Source: Sedimenticola sp.
Lineage (GTDB): Bacteria; Pseudomonadota; Gammaproteobacteria; Chromatiales; Chromatiaceae
Assembly (NCBI GenBank): GCA_026985055.1
Contig: JALSQZ010000059.1
Span: 17,668-81,667 of the forward strand
Reading direction: 5' to 3'
DNA: 64,000 nucleotides
Shown here: positions 36,584-46,278 of the stretch, one piece after another
How the letters are laid out: each line of letters begins with the position of its first letter
Position numbering within the stretch: position 1 is the first letter of the stretch
Made by a program: the position numbers and the translations under genes
The notes under the pieces: generated by a model
What the model saw: the letters and a program-made list of their open reading frames with translations, nothing else
Database searches by the model: none
Told to the model about the DNA's origin: nothing

Positions 36584-37807
36584 ATGAAAAAGATTCACTT
36601 CAGCGAGTGGGGCATAGACAGTCCTCGTTACTGGGGCATGCTTGCAGTGCTGGGCGCAATCATTGCCGTAGCCGGCCTTGCCGTGTTCTATATGGAACAC
36701 AATGGCCACTGGGTTACCGGCATGACCAACCAGGTGGTTTGGGGCATGCCGCATGTGTTCGCCATATTTCTGATCGTCGCGGCTTCCGGGGCGCTCAATG
36801 TTGCCTCCATAGGCACCGCCTTTGGCAAGAAAGTGTACAAGCCCCTGGGCAGATTGTCGGGTCTGCTGGCGATAACCCTGCTGGCCGGTGGTCTTGCCGT
36901 GCTGGTGCTGGATCTGGGTCAGCCGGGGCGCTTGCTCATTGCCATGACCCATTACAACTTCAAGTCAATCTTTGCCTGGAATATCTATCTGTATACCGGA
37001 TTCTTTGCCATCGTCGCCCTGTATATCTGGTTCATGATGGACTGGCGCATGAACAAATATTACAAACCCGTGGGTGTGTTTGCCTTTGTCTGGCGTCTGA
37101 TGCTCACCACAGGTACCGGCTCCATATTCGGTTTCATCGTCGCTCGTCAGGGCTATGACGCAGCCATCATGGCACCCATGTTCGTGATCATGTCCTTCGC
37201 TTATGGCCTTGCGGTGTATCTGCTGGTGCTCATGTTCGCCTTCAAGGCGGATGGCCGTGAAATCGGTGATGTCCTGCTGAAGCGGTTGAAAAATCTGCTG
37301 GGTATTTTCGTCGCCGCAGTGTTCTATTTCACCGTGGTCTATCACCTGACCAATCTGTATGGTACGGAAAATCACGAGTACGAAGCCTTCATCTTGCGCG
37401 ATGGCGGTATCTATACCTTGCTCTTCTGGGGCGGCTGGGTTCTGATCGGTTGTCTCATCCCCATGGGAATCATTTATCATCCGGCGCTGGGTGCGACCCG
37501 CGGTGGTATCATTGCTGCTTCAACGCTGGTTGTCCTTGGAGGTTTCGCGACGATTTATGTGATCGTCATCGGTGGCCAGGCCTTCCCCATGGCCATGTTC
37601 CCGGGCAAGACCATTGTCGCCAGCGGTTTCTTTGATGGAGTGAATGGGCAACCCATGCTCTATTCTCCAAGCTTGCCGGAGATACTGCTGGGTCTTGGCG
37701 GGGTGGCATTGGTGCTGATGTTGACCTTCATCGGGATTCGCGTGTTGCGTTTTCTTCCCACCTCACTGGCTGACGAAGTTGCTGATCCCCATCATGCCAA
37801 GTCCTGA
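36584..37807 (+). CDS. dsrP: DsrP NrfD-type integral membrane protein
   Basis: Polytopic ORF directly after dsrO; GHWVTGMTNQVVWGMPHVFAIFLIVAASGALNVAS. Confidence 0.95.
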   Translation: MKKIHFSEWGIDSPRYWGMLAVLGAIIAVAGLAVFYMEHNGHWVTGMTNQVVWGMPHVFAIFLIVAASGALNVASIGTAFGKKVYKPLGRLSGLLAITLLAGGLAVLVLDLGQPGRLLIAMTHYNFKSIFAWNIYLYTGFFAIVALYIWFMMDWRMNKYYKPVGVFAFVWRLMLTTGTGSIFGFIVARQGYDAAIMAPMFVIMSFAYGLAVYLLVLMFAFKADGREIGDVLLKRLKNLLGIFVAAVFYFTVVYHLTNLYGTENHEYEAFILRDGGIYTLLFWGGWVLIGCLIPMGIIYHPALGATRGGIIAASTLVVLGGFATIYVIVIGGQAFPMAMFPGKTIVASGFFDGVNGQPMLYSPSLPEILLGLGGVALVLMLTFIGIRVLRFLPTSLADEVADPHHAKS

Positions 37808-37834
37808 GCGGATACCAGGATAAGACGACAGCAG

Positions 37835-37858
37835 GGCGGTCTCTCGGGGCCGCCTTTT
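37835..37858 (+). terminator. Terminator-like hairpin between dsrP and dsrN
   Basis: GGCGG tctctcgggg CCGCC TTTT. Confidence 0.5.
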
Positions 37859-37871
37859 GCATTTCCAGATC

Positions 37872-39257
37872 ATGCCTCATATCATCATTTCCGCAGCGCA
37901 CAAGTCTTCAGGCAAGACTACGATCAGTATCGGTTTGTGCGCGGCACTGCGCCAGCAAGGTCTCGAGGTGCAGCCGTTCAAGAAAGGGCCGGACTACATC
38001 GACCCTCTCTGGCTGGGGCAGGCGGCGGGTCGCAGCTGCTATAACCTCGATTTTTTTACCATGGGCAGGGAGGAGATCACCCGTTTGTTCCGACAGCATA
38101 TGTCCGGCGCGGATATAGGAATCATCGAAGGCAACAAGGGATTGTATGATGGCCTGGATCTCGATGGCAGTAACAGCAATGCGGCTCTTGCTGCGCTCTT
38201 GCAGGCTCCGGTGGTACTGGTGCTGGACACGCGGGGCATGACCCGGGGAATTGCGCCTCTCATTCTTGGTTACCAGGCTTTCGACAAAAATATCCGTATT
38301 GCGGGAGTGGTGCTCAACAGCGTTGGCGGATCACGCCACGAATCGAAACTGCGCAATGTGATCGAACACTACACGGATGTGAAAGTGATTGGCGCGGTGC
38401 CGCATAACGAGGAGGTGCGAATTGACGAGCGCCACCTGGGGCTGATGCCAAGTAATGAAGCGGATGCTGCGCAGGAGCGTATCGATACCATAGCCGGGCA
38501 TGTGGGAAACAATGTGGATCTCCAGGCGCTAATCGAAACCGCCAGGCTCGCGCCGCCGACAACCGGTGGTGAAAGGGTGGTTGTCAGCGCCAGTCCGCAA
38601 GGGGATGTCAGGATTGCATTTGCCCGGGATTCGGCATTTGGGTTTTATTATCCTGATGACCTGCTGGCGTTGGAACAGGCGGGCGCCAGTCTGATTCCCT
38701 TTGATACCCTGAAGGATCAAGAACTGCCGCCGGCGGACGGTTTGTTTATCGGTGGCGGCTTTCCGGAAACTGCCATGAATGCTCTGGAAGCAAACAGAAA
38801 TTTGCGCGCTTCCATCCGGGATTTCATCGAGCAGGGAGGTCCGGCCTATGCGGAATGCGGGGGGCTGATGTATCTTTGTCGCACCCTGGAGTGGGAAGAC
38901 CGGCAATGCGAAATGGTTGGAGTCATACCTGCAGACGTGAAAATGCATCAGAAACCTCAGGGTAGGGGCTATGTGCGTTTATGCGAAACTTCCTGTCATC
39001 CTTGGCCAGGTGGAGAGAGCCTGCCTGGCCGGGTGAATGCCCATGAATTTCATTATTCGGGGCTGGAAAATCTGGACGACAGCCTGCAATTCGCCTATAA
39101 GGTGGAGCGGGGCTATGGTGTGGATGGTTGTCACGACGGCCTGATCCGTGGGAACCTGTTGGCCAATTATTCACATATGCGTAATGTTGGCTCCAGTCAC
39201 TGGGCAGAGCGGTTTGTCGCGCATGTAAGGCGTTGCATGAACACCACAAAGAGTTGA
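37872..39257 (+). CDS. dsrN: DsrN, (hydrogeno)cobyrinic acid a,c-diamide synthase-like (siroheme amidation)
   Basis: MPHIIISAAHKSSGKTTISIGLC...GPAYAECGGLMYL. Confidence 0.95.
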   Translation: MPHIIISAAHKSSGKTTISIGLCAALRQQGLEVQPFKKGPDYIDPLWLGQAAGRSCYNLDFFTMGREEITRLFRQHMSGADIGIIEGNKGLYDGLDLDGSNSNAALAALLQAPVVLVLDTRGMTRGIAPLILGYQAFDKNIRIAGVVLNSVGGSRHESKLRNVIEHYTDVKVIGAVPHNEEVRIDERHLGLMPSNEADAAQERIDTIAGHVGNNVDLQALIETARLAPPTTGGERVVVSASPQGDVRIAFARDSAFGFYYPDDLLALEQAGASLIPFDTLKDQELPPADGLFIGGGFPETAMNALEANRNLRASIRDFIEQGGPAYAECGGLMYLCRTLEWEDRQCEMVGVIPADVKMHQKPQGRGYVRLCETSCHPWPGGESLPGRVNAHEFHYSGLENLDDSLQFAYKVERGYGVDGCHDGLIRGNLLANYSHMRNVGSSHWAERFVAHVRRCMNTTKS

Positions 39258-39274
39258 CGAGGTATTTGCAGGAT

Positions 39275-39589
39275 ATGTTCAAGATCACCCCCGCTGCAGC
39301 AAAGCAGATAAAAATCGCCGCCGAGCAGGGCGGTACGGAAGGAATGGCCTTGCGCATGGCTGTCAGGGAAAAAAAGGACGGTTCTTTTGCCTATCACATG
39401 GGCTTCGATGAACCGGCGGATACCGACAAGCGCATTCAAAGCGAGGGAGTGGAGGTGATCATGGATCCCAGTTTCGACAAATATCTGGAAGAATGCGTTC
39501 TGGATTTCGTCGAACTGGACGATGGCACCTGGCAGTTCGTGTTTCTCAATCCTGCGGACCCCCATTACGTTCCACCCAAGATCAACTGA
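39275..39589 (+). CDS. dsrR: DsrR, A-type carrier (IscA-like) protein lacking the conserved IscA cysteines
   Basis: MFKITPAAAKQIKIAAEQGGTEGMALRMAVREKKDGSFAYHMGFDEPADTD; start could be upstream at 39233. Confidence 0.85.
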   Translation: MFKITPAAAKQIKIAAEQGGTEGMALRMAVREKKDGSFAYHMGFDEPADTDKRIQSEGVEVIMDPSFDKYLEECVLDFVELDDGTWQFVFLNPADPHYVPPKIN

Positions 39590-39601
39590 TAGTTAGCGAA
39601 C

Positions 39602-40723
39602 ATGGATCTGGCGCCAGAAGATTCCCTGCGTCTGAACGTGATGCTGGCCAACCGGCCCCAGGCGATTCGTATCGACGAGTCCCGCATGATTCTGTATGCC
39701 CTTTCCGACAAGGGTGATATGGAAATTCCCCTAAATCCCACCTGCCGGGATGAACAATACATCAAGCAGGTCCGCGAGATGCTTTCCATGCATGTGCTGG
39801 GATCTCCTTCCGGCTATCCCCGGCATATCTGGTCTCGCATGGGACATCTGAACAGTGAAAACATTGAAGAACTGTTGCTCCTGGGAGAACCGGAAGCCGT
39901 GGTTGCCATCGCCTACTCGGAGGAGCTTACGGATGAGTTGGCGCGCAAGGCCTGGTGGGCCCTGGAAGATGCGGAAAACGCCCGACAGATGCTGCGTGTA
40001 GCAGATGTAGTTCAAGGGGAAATGGGACCAGTGCTGGCTGCCTATCTTGTCGAATTCCTGCCTTTTGAGACCGAAGCGGAAAAGATCATGGATACGGTGC
40101 AGCTGGTGCTGCAGCCGGGTCTGGTGGATGATTCGGTAAAAGCGGATTTGTGGAAACGGGCACGGCGCAAGAATGCTTTTTACGTGGGGTTTCTGGCGGC
40201 TCTGCCCGATGACCTGCTGGAACAGCGTCAGGCGGCGCCGGCCTGGGATAAACTGTCCGGCCCGCTCCAGGAGATGTCGGACGGGGGGAATCGGCTGGCT
40301 GCGCAACTGGAGCGGGTTCTGTCCGCGGCGGGACAAAGCTGGTTGCGTACCTTGAATTCCGTTCTGGAAAAGCCGGGTACCCAGGATGTGGTCAATCGGG
40401 CGCTGGACGTGGCGGCCGGCTATTTTTCGTCCGTACGCCCGGAAGGACAGGCAGATGCGACCATTGAAGAACTGCTCCAGGAAGCCCAAACATGGGCAGA
40501 CAACCCCGGCAACGCCTTGCCACAACAGATTCTCAACCTCGATCCGGCACTGCGTCAGGCGCTGATTGCCATGCGCGTACTATCGGGTTCGGGATATGGC
40601 ATCGTGCGCCCGGTATTTGGCCGTTCTGATGCCATTGGCACGCTCATGCGCCGCAAACTCCAGCCGGTACTGGATCCCTATCGGGAACAGATCGGGATTC
40701 TGCAGGGATGCCGGTTGTCCTGA
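39602..40723 (+). CDS. dsrS: DsrS
   Basis: Position directly after dsrR as in Allochromatium-type dsr loci; ORF MDLAPEDSLRLNVMLANRPQAIRIDESRMILYALSDKG. Confidence 0.8.
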   Translation: MDLAPEDSLRLNVMLANRPQAIRIDESRMILYALSDKGDMEIPLNPTCRDEQYIKQVREMLSMHVLGSPSGYPRHIWSRMGHLNSENIEELLLLGEPEAVVAIAYSEELTDELARKAWWALEDAENARQMLRVADVVQGEMGPVLAAYLVEFLPFETEAEKIMDTVQLVLQPGLVDDSVKADLWKRARRKNAFYVGFLAALPDDLLEQRQAAPAWDKLSGPLQEMSDGGNRLAAQLERVLSAAGQSWLRTLNSVLEKPGTQDVVNRALDVAAGYFSSVRPEGQADATIEELLQEAQTWADNPGNALPQQILNLDPALRQALIAMRVLSGSGYGIVRPVFGRSDAIGTLMRRKLQPVLDPYREQIGILQGCRLS

Positions 40724-40825
40724 TTCAGCGCCATTCCATGTCCCGCAGTCCTGGCACATGCTCCGTTGCCCTGAAAAATGCGTCTCACGGTATAATCCCG
40801 TTACTTCCTCTTATTGGACAGACAT

Positions 40826-41869
40826 ATGAATAAACCAGTTTCTTGGAATATTCCCGCATGGGGAACGGAAGAAGCGTTGCGCAAGGAAGAGCATGTGGCG
40901 CGGTTTCTGGAGCGGGAATATCGTTCGCTTGTCGACAACCCGGTATCGGTAGATGAGTTAAGTTTCTGCCCATCAGCCGGTGAGTTGTCCGAACAGACGT
41001 CCGATTTGATGGATACCCATTACGATGAAAAAATGGAATTTTTCAAAAGTTTCCTCGATACTCACTATAGAGCTTATACAATGGCTTATTATGGGGAAAC
41101 GGCGGAAGCCGTGAGAAATACACGCATTTCTCTCGAAGAGGCACAGGGTAGGAAGTTCCAGTTGATATGTGAGCGTATCGGCATAAAGGGTGATGAACGC
41201 ATATTAAATATTGGTTGTGGGTTTGGTTCTTTTGAACAGTACTTATTTGAAAACTATTCAGATATAGAAGTTGTCGGTGTTACGCCAAGTATAGTTCAAA
41301 TGAATTTCCTGAAAGAGTGCATGAATAATCCTCGGCACCTTTTTTATGGGCGACGCTTCGCTGTCATCCATAAAGATCTTGAGTCTCTCAATGATCGGGA
41401 TATTCAGCCTGGCAGCTTTGATGTTGTGACGTCAATAGGTTTGGTTTGTGCCATCAAGAACCTTGAACAATTGCATGACAAAGTATCGCGATATCTCAGG
41501 TCAAATGGTAAGGCCTTCCATCATTTAATTACATCAAGGCCGGTAATTCCTCAGTTTCTAGATCCAAGTCAAAGCCTTATTGGAGATTATTTTCCAGGAG
41601 GGAGGATTTGGCCGTTCAATGAGTTGCCTCGACATGCAAAAACGCTAGAACTGATCAATAGCTGGTTTATTAATGGAATGAATTACTGGGCCACCTTAGA
41701 TGATTGGCACCGGAGATTCTGGGCGAACATTGATTGTTTACATAACCATCTTCCTGCTAAGCGGATACAGTTTTGGAACGACTATTTCATCTTGTGCAAG
41801 GCCTGTTTTCTACCGGGCAATGGCGCCTGGTTTGGCAATGGTCACTATCTGTTCCGCAAGCCGGAGTGA
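40826..41869 (+). CDS. SAM-dependent methyltransferase, cyclopropane-fatty-acid-synthase-like
   Basis: HYDEKMEFFKSFLDTHYRAYTMAYYGE...ERILNIGCGFGSFEQYLFENYSDIEVVGVTPSIVQM. Confidence 0.75.
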   Translation: MNKPVSWNIPAWGTEEALRKEEHVARFLEREYRSLVDNPVSVDELSFCPSAGELSEQTSDLMDTHYDEKMEFFKSFLDTHYRAYTMAYYGETAEAVRNTRISLEEAQGRKFQLICERIGIKGDERILNIGCGFGSFEQYLFENYSDIEVVGVTPSIVQMNFLKECMNNPRHLFYGRRFAVIHKDLESLNDRDIQPGSFDVVTSIGLVCAIKNLEQLHDKVSRYLRSNGKAFHHLITSRPVIPQFLDPSQSLIGDYFPGGRIWPFNELPRHAKTLELINSWFINGMNYWATLDDWHRRFWANIDCLHNHLPAKRIQFWNDYFILCKACFLPGNGAWFGNGHYLFRKPE

Positions 41870-41872
41870 TTG

Positions 41873-43081
41873 TCAAGGCGCCCGCTTGACGGCCAGTACC
41901 GCATTCAGCCCGCCAAAGGCAAAGGAATTGCTGAGGGCTGCCTGGTAGTTCAGTTCAACAGACTTATTGGCTACATAATCCAGATCGCAACCCTCGCCGG
42001 CGGCGGTGAAATTGGCGGTGGGTGGAATCAGTCCTTCCTGCAGGGAGCGAACCGTGATGACGAGTTCCATGGCTCCTGCCGCCCCCAGGGCATGTCCATG
42101 CATGGATTTGCTGGAAGAAACCCGCAGATTGTCGGCATGATTACCGAAGACCTGACGAATGGCCGCAGTTTCCGAAGGATCGTTTTGCCGGGTGCCCGTA
42201 CCATGGGCATTGATGTAACTGATATCTTGAGGAGCGAGAGAGGCGTCCTGCAAGGCCGCCCGCATGGCTCTGGCCGCGCCCTCGGAGGAGGGATCAGTGA
42301 TATGGGACGCATCTGCGCTCATGCCGATGCCGCTGATCAGGGCGTGTATTCTGGCGCCTCGGCGCCGTGCATGTGCCATGGACTCCAACACCACCATTCC
42401 TGCGCCTTCGCCCAGTACCAGTCCCTTGCGATCTTCACTGAAAGGACGGCAGGTGTCGGGCGAGAGTACCCGCAAGGCTTCCCAGGATTTCAGCAGGCCA
42501 TAGGTAAAAGGCGCGTCTGCGCCTCCGGCGAGCGCAACATCCACGATGCCTGCGCGGATCATGAGAACCGCCTGGATCACCGCATGGTTGCTTGAGGCGC
42601 AGGCGCTGGAAAGGGTGAAGCAGGGGCCCTGTATGCCCAGTTCCATACTCACCTGGCTGGAAGCCGCCGAGGGCATGCCCCGGGGAATGGTGAAAGGATG
42701 AACACGGTTTTTCTGATCCCGGTACAGCTTCTGGTAGGTCAGCTCATCCGTCTCCTTGCCGCCGCAGCCGGTGCCGATGATGGCTGCTGATGTTGTCAGC
42801 TCCGGGGAAGTGAGTCCGGCATCTTCCACTGCCTCAAGAGCCGCGATCAGGGCAAACTGGGAATGGCGATCCAGCAGGCCGAGTTGGTTCGGCTTGAAGT
42901 GAGTTTCCGGCAAATAGTCCGGTACCTGGGCCCCTGAGGCGACTTTCAGATCGGTCTCTGCAAATCCGGACAAAGGATTGATGCCACTATTGCCTGCGGC
43001 GACAGCCGTCCAGTTGTTCGCTACACCACAGCCCAGGCCAGAGATGCATCCCAGCCCGGTGATGGCAACGGGCTGATTCAT
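41873..43081 (-). CDS. Beta-ketoacyl-ACP synthase (FabF/NodE-like)
   Basis: GPCFTLSSACASSNHAV active-site Cys; INAHGTGTRQNDPSE; SKSMHGHALGAAGAME; NSFAFGGLNAVL. Confidence 0.92.
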   Translation of the reverse strand: MNQPVAITGLGCISGLGCGVANNWTAVAAGNSGINPLSGFAETDLKVASGAQVPDYLPETHFKPNQLGLLDRHSQFALIAALEAVEDAGLTSPELTTSAAIIGTGCGGKETDELTYQKLYRDQKNRVHPFTIPRGMPSAASSQVSMELGIQGPCFTLSSACASSNHAVIQAVLMIRAGIVDVALAGGADAPFTYGLLKSWEALRVLSPDTCRPFSEDRKGLVLGEGAGMVVLESMAHARRRGARIHALISGIGMSADASHITDPSSEGAARAMRAALQDASLAPQDISYINAHGTGTRQNDPSETAAIRQVFGNHADNLRVSSSKSMHGHALGAAGAMELVITVRSLQEGLIPPTANFTAAGEGCDLDYVANKSVELNYQAALSNSFAFGGLNAVLAVKRAP

Positions 43082-43323
43082 GTCCTCGCGCCAAGCAATT
43101 GATGGACCCCGTCCACGATATCTCCTACCGTGCGCAGCTTTTTCAGTTCGTCATTGGGAACTTCCACGCCGTACTGGTCTTCGATATCGAAGACCAGGGA
43201 AATGGCATCCAGGGAAGAAATTTCGAGCTCCTCCAGGGAGGAATCGAGGGAAATGTCTTCCACTGCCAGCATCTTTTGCCGGGCGATGGATTCTTTCAGG
43301 GTCTGCTCAATGGCTTGTTTCAT
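43078..43323 (-). CDS. Acyl carrier protein
   Basis: LDSSLEELEISSLDAISLVFDIEDQYGVEVPNDELKKLRTVGDIVDGVHQLL; ATGA overlap with ketosynthase. Confidence 0.85.
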   Translation of the reverse strand: MKQAIEQTLKESIARQKMLAVEDISLDSSLEELEISSLDAISLVFDIEDQYGVEVPNDELKKLRTVGDIVDGVHQLLGART

Positions 43324-43418
43324 GGATGGTTTCCTGGTTGTTTTCCGGGTTATTGTAAAAACGCTTTGCAAGGTGATCAATAACCAGTCTGCTTTGCTCA
43401 ATTTCACTCAGAGATTCC

Positions 43419-43473
43419 CGAAGAGGAAATTGCATTTTCTGTTTGCGACGAGAAAAATATTTCGAGATTCCCT
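43419..43473 (-). repeat. Dispersed multi-hairpin element, partial degenerate copy F (reverse orientation)
   Basis: revcomp: agggaatctcgaaatatttttctcgtcgcaaacagaaaatgcaatttcctcttcg. Confidence 0.65.
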
Positions 43474-43740
43474 CAAGTTACCGGATATTCTGCCGATGGA
43501 AAGCATAAGGCAAAATGCGTTTTTTTTCCTTCGTTCCTGGCGATTTTCGACACCAGTTGACAAAAAGAGGCGTATTCTGATACCGAAGACCAGGTTCCGG
43601 GTATACTGGAGATTCAAAAATAGTGATAAAAAACAAAATGTTACGTAAATCCATCGAGTTTGGTATTTTTTTTGCTTGTATCATGTGGGGAGAAGTAGGA
43701 TTGTTGTCAAAATGTGACCGAGATCATGGGAAGGTGCGGG

Positions 43741-46278
43741 ATGAGTAAAGTCAACGAGAATGGTGTCAGCAGAGCAGTGATTCACACCCTTCTGGGAAGG
43801 CCGGATGATCCGGTGCGGAGTGAGCGGGAGCAGGCGTTGTTGAGAATAATTATTCCGATGGCCTTCTTCCTTCATCTATTCATAGATGGGAATGCCGAAT
43901 ATTTTCTGCATTTAGATAATCGATACCCAGCGTTGTTTGTAGTTGGGTTTTTGGTCATTGCAACGATTCTACTGGTATCTACTTTTACTTCTCCTGAGCC
44001 ATCCCTGGTGCGTCGCGCTATTACTATATTTATAGATATGACAGCGACTTCTTGTCTGCTCTACTTATCTGGTTCAGCGGGTGCTCCATGGTTTGGAGTC
44101 TATTTGTGGATCATATTTGGTAACACACTACGTTATGGTGGTTGGAGCCTCTATTTTTCGACAATCCTGGCAGTCACAGGCTTTAGTGTCGTACTCCTGG
44201 AGTCCAGCTATTGGCATGAAAACATATCGATGGGGATTGGATTGCTGGTCACTTTGCTCCTCCTTCCAAGTTACGCCGCTGCCCTGGCCCAACGTCTGCG
44301 CAACGCACAACTGGCCGCGGAAAGCGCGAACCGGGCCAAGAGCCAGTTTCTGGCCAATATGAGTCATGAGATTCGTACCCCCCTCAACGGTATTCTTGGT
44401 GCAGCTGAACTCCTTCGGGAACGGGAACTCCCCGACAAGGAACGCCATTTTGTCGATGTTATCGGCAATTCCGGGGCGGTCCTGCTGCAGTTGATCAACA
44501 ACATTCTCGATCTGTCCAAGATCGAAGCCAACAAGCTGGTCACAGAGGCCCGGCCTTTCGATCTGCATGCGTTTCTTGGCGCGCTCACCGAGATGATGGA
44601 GATCCATGCGCACAAGCGCGGTATCCGCCTGTTGTGTTGTGTGGATCCACGCGTACCCTACAAACTCAAGGGCGATGAGCAGTATTTGAAGCAGACGCTC
44701 ATCAACCTGATGAGCAATGGCATAAAATTCACGGAAAAGGGTGAAGTGGAGTTGCGCTGTGAACTGGTTGGCGCGGTTTCCGGATCATCTGTAGAGCTGC
44801 AATTCAGCGTACGGGATACCGGTATCGGTATTCCCGTGGAGCAGCAGGAAAAAATTCTGGAGCCTTTCACTCAGGCGGAAGGCAGTGCGGCCCGTCTTTT
44901 TGGCGGTACTGGCCTGGGCACAACGATTGCGCGGGATCTGGTGCGGCTCATGGGGGGCGAGCTGTCCCTGGACAGTGTGCCGGGAGAAGGGACGACTTTC
45001 CGCTTTACCCTGCCTCTGGAACTGGATGATGCGGTATCTCCGGCGAGTGACACTCTGCCCATGGTAGGGCGTAGTGTACTCGTGTTGAGCGCCAATGAAG
45101 CTGCTGAGGAAACCCTGTCTTCCCGCCTGCATGCATGGAGTATCGACGTGCTTGCTGCCCGTGATGCCAGCGAAGCGGAACAGTTGTTGCGGGAGATGAG
45201 CAGAGGTTATGTGCCCGTAGCTGCGGTAGTAGTGGACGCGGTTTTCGCCGAAGCCTTGCCGGAGCGTTGGCGCGGGGAAGGTCTGTTGGCCGATGACGTC
45301 AAGGTGATTGTATCGGCCATGAAAGAAAGTGCTGATGCTTTCCCGGAAGAGAAGCGACTGTCGCCATACCGGGTATGGGTGGCGAACGAGGAAGAACTTT
45401 TCAATGCGCTGCACAGTATTCACTTCCCCTGTGAGCTGGAGGATTTCGGTTCTGTGAATGTGGTTGAAAAAGTTCGCCCCCTCAATATTCTCATTACGGA
45501 TGACAATAGCGCCAACCGTCTCATTCTTGCCAGCATGCTGCGCAATGAGGGGCACCGTGTCATCGAGACGGACAGCGGACAGGCGTTTCTCGATGCCGTC
45601 GAGGAAGAAGAATTCGATCTGGCGCTGGTGGATATGCACATGCCGGACATGAGCGGCATCGATACATTCCAGCTCTACCGTTTTGCCCATGCCAGTGATG
45701 AAATGATTCCCTTTGTCGTGATCACCGCAGATGTCACGGAAGCGACCCGCACGGCTTGCCGTGATGCAGGCATCGAACATATGGTATCCAAACCCATCGA
45801 TCGAAAACAGTTGCTGGATACCATCGAGAAGCTGACCGGGGGTGAAGATACTGTATCCGTTGCCGAAGAAGTGGATCCGCAACCGGATTCCCTGGAAGAA
45901 GTACCCATGGTGGATGCCGACAAAGTGGAAGAGTTGATGGTGCTGGATACGGGCACCACATTGGTGGCCCGCATTCTGGACTACTTTATGCAGGATGCCG
46001 GGGATACCATTGCCCAGATGAGAAAGGCGCTGGAAGAACGCGACTACTACGGCATGAAGGATCTGGCGCATGCGTTACGGGGAAGCGCCGCCAATGTGGG
46101 CCTGCCCCAGGTGCAGTTGGCTTCCGAGCAGTTGGAGCTTCAGCCGGAAACCCGGTTCATGGGGATGCATCCTGGCCAGATAGATGAGCTTGAAGAGCTG
46201 GTTCATGAGTCTGTTCACCAGCTGGCCATTCAGTTTGGCCTGGAAAAGCCGCGACCGAATCTGCGTGTGGTCAGTTGA
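43741..46278 (+). CDS. rpfC: RpfC-like hybrid sensor histidine kinase (5TM sensor, HisKA, HATPase, REC, HPt)
   Basis: GNTLRYGGWSLYFSTILAVTGFSVVLLESSYW sensor; ANMSHEIRTPLNGILGAAELL; LNILITDDNSANRLILASML; LAHALRGSAANVG HPt; faces rpfF. Confidence 0.85.
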   Translation: MSKVNENGVSRAVIHTLLGRPDDPVRSEREQALLRIIIPMAFFLHLFIDGNAEYFLHLDNRYPALFVVGFLVIATILLVSTFTSPEPSLVRRAITIFIDMTATSCLLYLSGSAGAPWFGVYLWIIFGNTLRYGGWSLYFSTILAVTGFSVVLLESSYWHENISMGIGLLVTLLLLPSYAAALAQRLRNAQLAAESANRAKSQFLANMSHEIRTPLNGILGAAELLRERELPDKERHFVDVIGNSGAVLLQLINNILDLSKIEANKLVTEARPFDLHAFLGALTEMMEIHAHKRGIRLLCCVDPRVPYKLKGDEQYLKQTLINLMSNGIKFTEKGEVELRCELVGAVSGSSVELQFSVRDTGIGIPVEQQEKILEPFTQAEGSAARLFGGTGLGTTIARDLVRLMGGELSLDSVPGEGTTFRFTLPLELDDAVSPASDTLPMVGRSVLVLSANEAAEETLSSRLHAWSIDVLAARDASEAEQLLREMSRGYVPVAAVVVDAVFAEALPERWRGEGLLADDVKVIVSAMKESADAFPEEKRLSPYRVWVANEEELFNALHSIHFPCELEDFGSVNVVEKVRPLNILITDDNSANRLILASMLRNEGHRVIETDSGQAFLDAVEEEEFDLALVDMHMPDMSGIDTFQLYRFAHASDEMIPFVVITADVTEATRTACRDAGIEHMVSKPIDRKQLLDTIEKLTGGEDTVSVAEEVDPQPDSLEEVPMVDADKVEELMVLDTGTTLVARILDYFMQDAGDTIAQMRKALEERDYYGMKDLAHALRGSAANVGLPQVQLASEQLELQPETRFMGMHPGQIDELEELVHESVHQLAIQFGLEKPRPNLRVVS

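Noticed and set aside
44785-46071. 428-aa ORF antisense to rpfC
   Set aside because: Overlaps well-supported kinase/receiver coding sequence; composition typical of shadow ORFs.
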